Assembly: GCA_963638365.1 (NCBI GenBank)
Contig: CAVHRK010000068.1
Coordinates: forward strand, 1-64,000
Source: Suilimivivens sp963638365
GTDB lineage: Bacteria; Bacillota; Clostridia; Lachnospirales; Lachnospiraceae
Length of the DNA: 64,000 nucleotides
Direction: 5' to 3'
The translations under genes and the position numbers were made by a program. Positions 43,770 through 51,300 of this stretch are shown here, piece after piece. Numbering within the stretch: the first letter of the stretch is position 1; every line of letters begins with the position of its first letter. The notes under the pieces were generated by a model, which was given only the letters and a program-made list of their open reading frames with translations, was not told the DNA's origin and made no database searches.

Positions 43770-43804
43770 AAGACTCCCAAGAGAAATCTTGGGAGTCTTT
43801 GTTT
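43770..43804 (+). terminator. Strong rho-independent terminator without an upstream gene
   Basis: A perfect 13-bp stem (AAGACTCCCAAGA with TCTTGGGAGTCTT) and GAAA tetraloop is followed by TGTTTG. It ends the presumed short transcript from 43679. Confidence 0.75.
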
Positions 43805-43810
43805 GCTTAA

Positions 43811-43903
43811 GCAATAAGCCATGCAGGTCAATATGATAAACCTGACCATGGAAGCTTGCTTACAATGGGCTGGTTTATTATATTGACCTGCATGGCTTAT
43901 TGC
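43811..43903. repeat. Long inverted repeat, 32-bp arms
   Basis: The left arm (43811-43842) and right arm (43872-43903) are complementary at 31 of 32 positions; the exception is a G-T type pair. They flank a 29-bp loop that itself contains partial pairing (CCAT/ATGGG). It lies between the terminator and the lacI-type gene. Confidence 0.85.
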
Positions 43904-43992
43904 GGTCCCATATTTACTTTCCTACATCCAGGTGCTAGAATTAATAATATATTATAATGATATAAAATTTCAATTAACGAAAGGAGCCTTTT

Positions 43993-44997
43993 ATGGCTAC
44001 CATCCGCGATATCGCTGAAAAGCTTGGAGTATCTGTCAGTACCGTTTCCAAAGGACTAAACGGTGCCGCCGATATCAGTGAGGAATTGCGTCAGCTTATT
44101 CTTGATACTGCTGTTGAGATGAACTATACCACCAAGCGTATGCGTAAAGAATCCAACAAAAAATTATGCATTTTCGTCGAGCATGCCCAGTATGAACAGC
44201 CCAATTCTTTTGCTTATGATATTATTCTCGGATTCAAACAGGCTGCTTATCGTGAAAACTGGGAGGTTCAAATTGTTCCAATCACTCCCGAATTCCAGAT
44301 TACAGAGAAATATGACACCTATATGTTGAAGAATGGTTACTCCGGAGCGTTTCTGATCGGTCTCGGTTTGCAGGATGAGTGGATGCAGCAGCTTACTGTT
44401 ACCAATATTCCCGCTGTTCTCCTCGATAATTATATTTCGAAAAATCCAAATGTTGCCTATGTGGGAGCAGACAGCTTCGAGGGAATTGATGCCGCGGTTG
44501 AGCATCTGGCTATGCTTCATCATACCAGAATTGCCTTTTTAAACGGTTCTTTATATTCCATGATTGCCGAACACCGGGAACGTGCCTTTTATTTAAGTAT
44601 GAAAAGACACGACCTTCCGATTGATAACCGTTTAATCGTGCATACTTCCTTTTATGGAGGCGATGTTGTGAAGGATCTTCCTGCACTACTTGAACTGGGT
44701 GCTACTGCTGTGCTTTGCGGTAACGATCCGATTGCCTATGAGGTCATTCGTGAATGCCATAAGGCAGGATACCGGATTCCGGAAGATATCAGTGTCATCG
44801 GTTTTGATGATCTGCCCGATTCTGCCCAAACTACACCGCCACTTACTACGATCCGCCAGAGCCGCCTTGATCTTGGTAAGTGCAGTTATTACACGCTTCG
44901 CTGCCTGCTCATGCATGTTACCTGCAGCATGACACTGTTACGTCCTCAACTTATAGTACGTGAATCCACCGGGGAGGTTCCCTCTTCTGACAAATAA
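43993..44997 (+). CDS. LacI-family transcriptional regulator
   Basis: The 334-residue protein has the LacI HTH and hinge (2-50: TIRDIAEKLGVSVSTVSKGLNG) and a sugar-binding-protein-like effector domain, with VIGFDDLPDS near residue 275. Such proteins sense sugars or nucleosides. No sugar operon is adjacent, so its targets are elsewhere. AAAGGAG lies 7 nt before the ATG. A terminator at 45018 follows. Confidence 0.92.
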   Translation: MATIRDIAEKLGVSVSTVSKGLNGAADISEELRQLILDTAVEMNYTTKRMRKESNKKLCIFVEHAQYEQPNSFAYDIILGFKQAAYRENWEVQIVPITPEFQITEKYDTYMLKNGYSGAFLIGLGLQDEWMQQLTVTNIPAVLLDNYISKNPNVAYVGADSFEGIDAAVEHLAMLHHTRIAFLNGSLYSMIAEHRERAFYLSMKRHDLPIDNRLIVHTSFYGGDVVKDLPALLELGATAVLCGNDPIAYEVIRECHKAGYRIPEDISVIGFDDLPDSAQTTPPLTTIRQSRLDLGKCSYYTLRCLLMHVTCSMTLLRPQLIVRESTGEVPSSDK

Positions 44998-45017
44998 TTA
45001 AAGTTCACATAAAATAG

Positions 45018-45044
45018 AAAAACCCTAGTAAATACCAGGGTTTT
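45018..45044. terminator. Bidirectional terminator between lacI-type gene and tRNA-Trp
   Basis: AAAACCCT (45019-45026) pairs with AGGGTTTT (45037-45044), with inner pairs GTA/TAC. T runs follow on both strands. Confidence 0.75.
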
Positions 45045-45048
45045 AAAG

Positions 45049-45119
45049 CAGGGGCAGTAGGAATCGAACCCACATCGACGGTTTTGGAGACCGCTGTTCT
45101 ACCTTTGAACTATGCCCCT
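45049..45119 (-). tRNA. tRNA-Trp (anticodon CCA)
   Basis: The 71-nt minus-strand gene has acceptor arms AGGGGCA/TGCCCCT, a D arm with GTTCAAAGGTAGAAC, the anticodon loop CTCCAAA with CCA, and the T arm GGGTTCGATTC. The CCA tail is not encoded. Confidence 0.95.
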
Positions 45120-45181
45120 ATTCATCCGGTGTTTGAACCACCGAATGCTATTATAACTTATATAAGGTTTTGTTGTCAAGG

Positions 45182-46291
45182 TTAATATTTCAAATATGCA
45201 TCCGTATCTTCTTTGATGATTTTGCTGTAAGTTTTCACCTCTTCGGAAGGCTCATAATTATTCTGACCATAAAGCAGCTCATGAAGCTTCGCAACATTTT
45301 TTTCCAGATCAACCGGTACCACGAAAGCACCGACTCCGCCCTTTGTACCTCCATTTCTCATTCCGGCAAAAGGGAATCCGTCGCTCACCGTTACCTTATA
45401 GTCCCCTACCACGCTGAGCATGGTAAGAATATCGTTAATATCAAGCGATGTACTGATATAAGGAAGTACTGCCTCTGCGGCAAGCCGAAGTTCGTTAAAG
45501 GATGCTGTCTTACTCTTTTCCATCATGGCGGTAATCAGATCCCTCTGTCTCTGCGCTCTCTGGAAATCATCCCCGATGTAACGGATGCGGCAGTAGGCCG
45601 TTGCCTGCAGACCGTTTAGCGTCTGAAGTCCCGGTTCGGTAACCGGTATATAGCTTCCCTCTTCCGCGGTAAAATTCACACCGTCTTCGCTCGTTCCGAC
45701 CATGCTGATCTGATAATTGTTGAGGTGCGGGATTTCCTTCTCGGTAACTTCCAGCTCGACGCCACCCAGGGCATCCACAGCCTTAATCAATCCCTCAAAG
45801 CCAACCGTCACATAATCGGTAATATACAGATCCGTGTTCATATTAATCATGCTGATGGCCTGTGTCGGCCCACCCTTGGCATAGGCCGCATTACATTTAT
45901 TATAATTGTCATTTCCAAGATTCAGATACGTATCACGATAAATGGAAATCAGCTTTACCTCGTGGGTATCTGCATCAATGGAGCAGATCATAATCGTGTC
46001 GCTGCGGTTACCCTTTCCAAGACTTCCGTCCCTTGCATCCACGCCAAACAGTGCAATCTGATATACTCCGGACAAATCCGGCTTCTGTGGATCCTGCTCC
46101 TGATCTTCTTTCGTATCATTCTGAAACTGCTGCTTAATCTCTTCATTCACAGCAATGTCCTCTTCTTTGATCTGCTGCTTCTGGGCCTTCGTTGCATGCG
46201 TAATAAAATACAATGCCCCGATAGCCGCTGCAAGTACAACCAGTTCCAGAATATAAAGCGGCAGATGCCGGATCCATTTCTTCTTATCCAT
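45182..46291 (-). CDS. LCP (LytR-CpsA-Psr) family cell-wall ligase
   Basis: The 369-residue protein has an N-terminal membrane anchor (~12-31), a charged spacer and an LCP domain (about 75-310): LFGVDARDG, NRSDTIMICS, SIYRDTYLN and the Arg-rich DFQRAQRQRDLI. LCP enzymes attach teichoic acids or other glycopolymers from lipid carriers to peptidoglycan outside the membrane. GAAGGAG precedes the ATG. It follows radA by 73 bp. Confidence 0.92.
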   Translation of the reverse strand: MDKKKWIRHLPLYILELVVLAAAIGALYFITHATKAQKQQIKEEDIAVNEEIKQQFQNDTKEDQEQDPQKPDLSGVYQIALFGVDARDGSLGKGNRSDTIMICSIDADTHEVKLISIYRDTYLNLGNDNYNKCNAAYAKGGPTQAISMINMNTDLYITDYVTVGFEGLIKAVDALGGVELEVTEKEIPHLNNYQISMVGTSEDGVNFTAEEGSYIPVTEPGLQTLNGLQATAYCRIRYIGDDFQRAQRQRDLITAMMEKSKTASFNELRLAAEAVLPYISTSLDINDILTMLSVVGDYKVTVSDGFPFAGMRNGGTKGGVGAFVVPVDLEKNVAKLHELLYGQNNYEPSEEVKTYSKIIKEDTDAYLKY

Positions 46292-46320
46292 AAGTTACTC
46301 CTTCGTAACATCATTCACAT

Positions 46321-46335
46321 TGTTACATTGTAACA
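46321..46335. promoter_or_regulatory. Perfect dyad TGTTACA-T-TGTAACA before the LCP gene
   Basis: A 15-bp palindrome with 7-bp arms lies 30 bp upstream of the LCP start codon, between it and the radA stop. The binding protein is unknown. Confidence 0.4.
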
Positions 46336-46364
46336 CATTTGTAAAATTTTGCCTATCCCTGTTC

Positions 46365-47726
46365 TCAGATAAGCTGCATGGCGTCTGCAACACTCTTTAC
46401 TCCAAGAATGGTGATGTCCCTGATATTCTTCACACTGTCCATACATACGGCAGGAATGATGCAGGTCGTAAAGCCCAGCTTCTTTGCCTCCTGCACGCGC
46501 ACCGGAATCATGCTCACAGCACGTACTTCGCCGCTTAAACCGATCTCTCCCATGGCAATCGTCTTTTCATCAATCACTTTATTCTTAAAGCTGGAAATAA
46601 TAGCAAGTGCGATCCCCAGGTCAATCGCAGGCTCCGAAATACGGATTCCCCCTGCAATATTGACATACGCATCGCAGTTTCCCATCTGTAATCCCAGACG
46701 CTTTTCCAATACCGCCATCAGGAGATTTACGCGGTTAAAATCGGTTCCGATCGCCTGCCGCCTCGGAATCCCGAAATTGCTGTGACATACGAGTGCCTGT
46801 ATTTCAATTAAGATCGGACGCGTTCCCTCCATCGAGCAGACCACAATGGAGCCGCTTGCCTCCTCGGGCTTCCCGTTCAGCATAAATTCGGAAGGATTCT
46901 TTACCTCATGCAGTCCGTCGGCCTCCATTTCAAATACCCCGATTTCATTCGTGGAGCCAAAACGGTTCTTTACGCCCCGCAGAATCCGGTAAGACGCATG
47001 CCGGTCACCCTCAAAATAAAGTACCGTATCCACCATATGCTCCAGTACTCTCGGGCCTGCCACCGTTCCTTCCTTGGTTACATGACCGACAATCAAAATA
47101 GAAATGTTTAGTCCTTTGGCAAGGCGCAGGAGCACTCCCGTTGCCTCTCTTACCTGTGAAACGCTTCCGGGCGCTGCCGACACACTTTCCTGATACATCG
47201 TCTGGATTGAATCCACAACCACAATTTCCGGCTTCTCCCGCCCTAAGATTTCTTCAATAACCTCCAGATTCGTTTCACATAAAAGGCGCATATTGTCACT
47301 GAATTCTCCGATCCGGTTTGCGCGGATCTTGATCTGCTTTAACGACTCTTCTCCTGAAATATATAGCACCTTATGCCCATCCGCAGACATTTCACGGCAG
47401 ACCTGTAAAAGCAGGGTAGACTTCCCGATTCCCGGATCTCCTCCGACAAGAGTAAGGGATCCCGGTACAAGTCCCCCTCCCAGAACCCGGTTCAGCTCTT
47501 CAATATGAGTCTGCATCCGTTCTTCCTTTTCCAGGGAAATTTCCGAAAATGAAGCGGGAACCGCCTTTTCATATGCCGTCTTTGCACTTTTTCCTTTTCC
47601 CGCCGTAACTACCGTTTCCTCCACCATGGTGTTCCATTCCCGGCATCCCGGACACTGTCCCATCCACTTGGACGATTCATAACCGCAGTTCTGACAGAAA
47701 AAGATGGTTGATTTTCCTTTTGCCAT
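46365..47726 (-). CDS. radA: DNA repair protein RadA
   Basis: The 453-residue protein has a C4 zinc finger (C11, C14, C25, C28), Walker A GGDPGIGKST (95-104), the RadA-specific KNRFGS motif (253-258) and a Lon-protease-like C-terminal domain. RadA drives branch migration during homologous recombination. The start at 47726 follows GAAAGGG; longer frames run through a terminator hairpin upstream. Clp-radA proximity is common in Firmicutes. Confidence 0.95.
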   Translation of the reverse strand: MAKGKSTIFFCQNCGYESSKWMGQCPGCREWNTMVEETVVTAGKGKSAKTAYEKAVPASFSEISLEKEERMQTHIEELNRVLGGGLVPGSLTLVGGDPGIGKSTLLLQVCREMSADGHKVLYISGEESLKQIKIRANRIGEFSDNMRLLCETNLEVIEEILGREKPEIVVVDSIQTMYQESVSAAPGSVSQVREATGVLLRLAKGLNISILIVGHVTKEGTVAGPRVLEHMVDTVLYFEGDRHASYRILRGVKNRFGSTNEIGVFEMEADGLHEVKNPSEFMLNGKPEEASGSIVVCSMEGTRPILIEIQALVCHSNFGIPRRQAIGTDFNRVNLLMAVLEKRLGLQMGNCDAYVNIAGGIRISEPAIDLGIALAIISSFKNKVIDEKTIAMGEIGLSGEVRAVSMIPVRVQEAKKLGFTTCIIPAVCMDSVKNIRDITILGVKSVADAMQLI

Positions 47727-47745
47727 AAAACCCTTTCTTTGAAGT

Positions 47746-47776
47746 AAAAAGCGCTGTTCCAACAGTGAAACAGCGC
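47746..47776 (-). terminator. Terminator just upstream of radA
   Basis: GCGCTGTT (47751-47758) pairs with AACAGCGC (47769-47776), followed on the minus strand by TTTTT (47746-47750). It lies 20 bp before the radA start and 24 bp after the preceding gene. Confidence 0.75.
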
Positions 47777-47800
47777 CTCTCATCTTATATAATGACTTCT

Positions 47801-48211
47801 TTAATGAATCACTTTAATATGAACTTCCTCTGCATTTTCAAGCTCTACACTGATGTTCAGCTTGCCGCCGAGATTCGTCTTCATCTTGCCTCTGCTCTTT
47901 CCATCCTCAAATACCTCATACTCTGTATCCTCGCACAGGCCTAATGTAATCTGGGCATCTTCATTTCCCGATACGGTAAATTCCACACTGTCCGTCGTTT
48001 CCTTAAAGTAGAAAACACTCGTTCCCGGAACCGATTCATATACGAATAATCCGTTTCTTTCAAGCTTCGTCATCGTCTGAAAGGTTTTCACCTTGTACAA
48101 ATCACCTTCGTGTTCAAAATCCTCAAGCTTCTTCTTTTCTGCCAGCTCATGATTACCAAAGCTGATGGTTCCATCACTTTCTTCGCGAAGTAATTCTTCT
48201 ACAACAGCCAT
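47801..48211 (-). CDS. Conserved hypothetical protein after clpC
   Basis: The 136-residue acidic protein has no membrane segment. Sequence features are a helical start (AVVEELLREESDGTISFGNHEL) and a beta-rich second half (VYESVPGTSVFYF, VEFTVSGNEDAQITLGL). The start at 48211 is set by AGGAGG 9 nt upstream. It lies 62 bp after clpC and is probably cotranscribed. No function is known to me. Confidence 0.65.
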   Translation of the reverse strand: MAVVEELLREESDGTISFGNHELAEKKKLEDFEHEGDLYKVKTFQTMTKLERNGLFVYESVPGTSVFYFKETTDSVEFTVSGNEDAQITLGLCEDTEYEVFEDGKSRGKMKTNLGGKLNISVELENAEEVHIKVIH

Positions 48212-48273
48212 TTGTATTTCCTCCTGATTGTACATTTGCTGTAACTGATTCATATATGCTAAGTATAAACTAT

Positions 48274-50721
48274 TTAGTTTTTGACGTCAAAGGAAATCTG
48301 TCCTTTTCGGAAGCCAATCGTAACCTGATCCCCTGCATGAATTTCACCCGAAAGAATCTTTTCCGCAAGAGGATCTTCAATCACGTTCTGAATAGCTCTC
48401 TTTAACGGTCTCGCGCCCATCTTGTAGTCGGCATATTTGTCTACAATATGCTCCTTTAGGGCATTGCTGAAATGAAGCTTTAACTCCATTTCCTTCTCGC
48501 ACCTCCTGGAAAGATGATTACAGAGCAGCTGAACGATCTCCATCATTTCCTTCTTTTCCAACGTCTTAAAGACAATGATATCATCAATACGGTTGATAAA
48601 TTCCGGTTTAAAGATCTTTCTTACCTCTTCCATGACACCGGACTTCATCTTTTCGTAGTCCTGTTCTTTGGTGGTTTCCGTCAGGAATCCCAGATTCTTC
48701 GGGGCAATGATTCTCTGTGCCCCGGCATTGGAGGTCATAATCAGCACGGTATTCTTAAAGCTGACCTTACGCCCCTTGGAATCGGTGATGTGCCCGTCAT
48801 CCAATACCTGCAGCAGCACATTAAACACATCGGGATGTGCCTTTTCAATTTCATCAAAAAGGACTACCGAATACGGATTCTTCCGGATCTTTTCACTCAA
48901 CTGCCCGCCTTCTTCAAAACCGACATATCCCGGAGGGGAACCGATCATTTTTGATACCGAATGACCTTCCATATACTCCGACATATCAACACGGATCAGC
49001 GCGTTTTCCGAACCAAACATGGCTTCTGCAAGAGCCTTGCTAAGCTCGGTCTTTCCGACACCGGTAGGTCCTAAAAACAGGAAAGATCCAATCGGACGGT
49101 TCGGATCCTGCAATCCGACTCTTCCTCTCCGGATGGCACGTGCTACCGCAGATACCGCTTCTTCCTGTCCGATGACCCTCTTATGAAGTTCCTTTTCCAG
49201 ACGCAGTAACCGGTCGCTCTCTTTCTCTGTCAGCTTACTTACCGGAACCTTCGTCCATGTGGAAACCACCTTTGCAATGTCACTTTCCGTCACTTCAATC
49301 CGGCTTTCAGCCTGCTTCTTCTGATACCGGTCTTCTTCTCTTTGATATTTCTTAAGAAGCTTTTCCTGTTCCTTATGGATTTCCGCAGCTTCCTCAAGTC
49401 TTCCTTCTTTTAACTGTTCTTCCAGAACCGCATCCAGTGCAAGAAGTTCTTCTCTGCGCTGCTGCAAACCCTCTGGTGCCTTGGAGTGCTGCAGACGTAC
49501 CGCTGCCGAGGCCTCATCAATCAGATCAATCGCTTTATCCGGCAGATTCCGGTCATTGATATAACGCTCTGACAGATTCACGGCAGCTACCAACGCTTCA
49601 TCTGTAATCTGCACACGATGATGCTGTGCGTATTTCCATGCAATGCCACGCAGGATCGCAAGAGCCTCCTCCTTTGTCGGTTCTTCCACATTTACCGGCT
49701 GAAATCTGCGCTCCAGAGCAGCATCCTTTTCAATATATTTGTGATACTCGGCAATGGTCGTTGCTCCGATAAGCTGCAACTCTCCTCTTGCCAGTGACGG
49801 CTTCAGAATATTGGAAGCATCAATCGCTCCCTCGGCGCCGCCTGCCCCGATGATGGTATGGATTTCATCCAGGAACAGGATAATGTCTCCGTCCTCCTGT
49901 ACCTCCCGGATGACTCTCTTAATTCGTTCTTCAAATTCACCACGATACTTGGATCCTGCAACCATTCCGGACAAATCCAGCGTCATTAACCGCTTATTCT
50001 GAATCGTAAACGGAACATTTCCTTCCACAATGCGGCTGGCAAGTCCTTCTACCACAGCCGTCTTTCCTACCCCCGGTTCTCCGATGAGACACGGATTGTT
50101 CTTCGTCCGGCGGCTTAAGATCTCAATCACACGCTGGATCTCCGTATCCCTTCCGATGACCGGATCAAGCTTTCCCTGTGCGGCAAGTTCGGTCAGATCC
50201 CGGCTGTACTGTTCCAGCGTCGAGGGCTGCTTCCGGTTATTATTTTTCTTAGTGCGCAGATCCTCCTTGTAAATCGCCGGATCCACTCCCATAACTACCA
50301 GTGTATCAATATAGATCTTCTGTACGGAAATGCCAAGGGTATTTAAGAGACGCACCGCTGCATTATCCGGATCCTTCAAAAGAGCCAGCAGAAGATGCTC
50401 CGTTCCGGCACTGTCTGCGCCAAACCGCTCAGCCTGCACATAAGCTTCCTCCAGCACTCTCCGTGCTCTCGGTGAATACGTTCCCCGCTCTTTTACCGCG
50501 GTTTCTCCGTCGGGTGCAATCAGCTCCCGGATCATTTCCAGTATTTTATCTGCATCAGCGCCATTATCTTCCAGAATTTTGGCTGCTACTCCACTTTCTT
50601 CCTTAAGAAGGCCCACCAGAATATGTTCTGTGCCCACATAACCGGTATGCAATCTGGCTGCCGTTTTCTCTGCAAGTGTCAGTGCCGCCTGCGCGTTCTT
50701 TGTAAAACTACCTGACCACAC
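48274..50721 (-). CDS. clpC: ClpC AAA+ unfoldase (GTG start)
   Basis: The 815-residue protein has two N-terminal Clp repeats, an AAA+ domain with GEPGVGKT, a coiled middle domain (~400-475) and a second AAA+ domain with GPTGVGKT, MSEYME and SPPGYVGFEEGG. It unfolds proteins for ClpP. The GTG at 50721 is the start: GGAGGAG lies 6-7 nt before it, in the end of the gntR gene, whose stop is 2 bp away. The McsA/McsB adaptor genes that normally precede clpC are absent. Confidence 0.95.
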   Translation of the reverse strand: MWSGSFTKNAQAALTLAEKTAARLHTGYVGTEHILVGLLKEESGVAAKILEDNGADADKILEMIRELIAPDGETAVKERGTYSPRARRVLEEAYVQAERFGADSAGTEHLLLALLKDPDNAAVRLLNTLGISVQKIYIDTLVVMGVDPAIYKEDLRTKKNNNRKQPSTLEQYSRDLTELAAQGKLDPVIGRDTEIQRVIEILSRRTKNNPCLIGEPGVGKTAVVEGLASRIVEGNVPFTIQNKRLMTLDLSGMVAGSKYRGEFEERIKRVIREVQEDGDIILFLDEIHTIIGAGGAEGAIDASNILKPSLARGELQLIGATTIAEYHKYIEKDAALERRFQPVNVEEPTKEEALAILRGIAWKYAQHHRVQITDEALVAAVNLSERYINDRNLPDKAIDLIDEASAAVRLQHSKAPEGLQQRREELLALDAVLEEQLKEGRLEEAAEIHKEQEKLLKKYQREEDRYQKKQAESRIEVTESDIAKVVSTWTKVPVSKLTEKESDRLLRLEKELHKRVIGQEEAVSAVARAIRRGRVGLQDPNRPIGSFLFLGPTGVGKTELSKALAEAMFGSENALIRVDMSEYMEGHSVSKMIGSPPGYVGFEEGGQLSEKIRKNPYSVVLFDEIEKAHPDVFNVLLQVLDDGHITDSKGRKVSFKNTVLIMTSNAGAQRIIAPKNLGFLTETTKEQDYEKMKSGVMEEVRKIFKPEFINRIDDIIVFKTLEKKEMMEIVQLLCNHLSRRCEKEMELKLHFSNALKEHIVDKYADYKMGARPLKRAIQNVIEDPLAEKILSGEIHAGDQVTIGFRKGQISFDVKN

Positions 50722-50723
50722 GT

Positions 50724-51098
50724 TTATTCTCCTCCATATTCCTGATATATCTCATTGACGAGTTCATAGACCTCGTCCTTACTGATTCCCTTACAAATCC
50801 CTTTTGCAAGGATTCCCTTCATCTGTTCCCGCATGCTTTGAAGCTCCCGGATCTTATCCATATCCAGACTGATTACTGCACCTTTCCTCCGGTCGAGCTG
50901 GATAAAACCCTCCTGCTTCAACACGGTATAGGCCTTGTTCACGGTATGCATATTAATTCCGATTTCATCTGCCATCTGGCGTACCGAAGGGAGTTCATCG
51001 CCCTCCTGAAGCTGCAGCGTGGCAATTCCGTGAATAATCTGGTTGCGTACCTGCAGATATAAAGCTTCTTCACTGTTAAAATCAATTTCAATGATCAT
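50724..51098 (-). CDS. GntR-family regulator, YtrA type
   Basis: The 124-residue protein has the GntR winged helix (11-78: LYLQVRNQIIHGIATLQLQEGDELPSVRQMADEIG, then NMHTVNKAYTVLKQEGFI) and only a short C-terminal helical tail, as in the YtrA subgroup. The clpC start codon is 2 bp after its stop, so it is coupled to clpC and is probably its regulator, in the place usually held by ctsR. Confidence 0.9.
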   Translation of the reverse strand: MIIEIDFNSEEALYLQVRNQIIHGIATLQLQEGDELPSVRQMADEIGINMHTVNKAYTVLKQEGFIQLDRRKGAVISLDMDKIRELQSMREQMKGILAKGICKGISKDEVYELVNEIYQEYGGE

Positions 51099-51121
51099 TT
51101 CTACAATCCATTCTTTTGAAT

Positions 51122-51149
51122 AAAAGGAATAGCAGGTGCTATTCCTTTT
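51122..51149. terminator. Terminator between the SH3 gene and gntR-clpC
   Basis: A perfect 13-bp stem AAAAGGAATAGCA/TGCTATTCCTTTT with a GG loop, ending in T runs on both strands. Confidence 0.8.
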
Positions 51150-51164
51150 CCCTTTAATTATCTT

Positions 51165-51300
51165 ATCTATTCAGACCCCATTCGTAAAACCGCTGTTTCA
51201 CAGCGTAGTTTACTCATGTGCTTACTTCGCCATATAAATTTGCTATTCTGCCTGGATGCAAGCATCCACAGAAAGCAAATTTGCATGGCTCTGAATAGAT
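51165..51300. repeat. Intergenic repeat, copy C
   Basis: ATCTATTCAGA (51165-51175) and TCTGAATAGAT (51290-51300) are the ends. Internal hairpins are GTAAAAC..GCTGT-ttc-ACAGC..GTTTAC and AAATTTGCT..TGGATGC-AA-GCATCCA..AGCAAATTT, with GCTTACTTCGCCATATAAA between. Its last base is the first base of the stop codon complement of the SH3 gene, so the element abuts that gene's end. Confidence 0.8.

Larger units (their letters stand above)
43273..43992. other. Gene-free stretch (720 bp) between leftward and rightward genes
   Basis: This stretch holds no convincing protein gene on either strand. It contains repeat copy B (43290-43550), a leftward promoter (43580-43608), a rightward promoter (43644-43672), a dyad (43706-43725), a strong terminator hairpin (43770-43804), a 32-bp-arm inverted repeat (43811-43903) and then the leader of the lacI-type gene. 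Confidence 0.8.

Noticed and set aside
47727..47783. Longer start for RadA
   Set aside because: The extension is encoded by a terminator hairpin and has no ribosome site; the zinc-finger start at 47726 fits the family.
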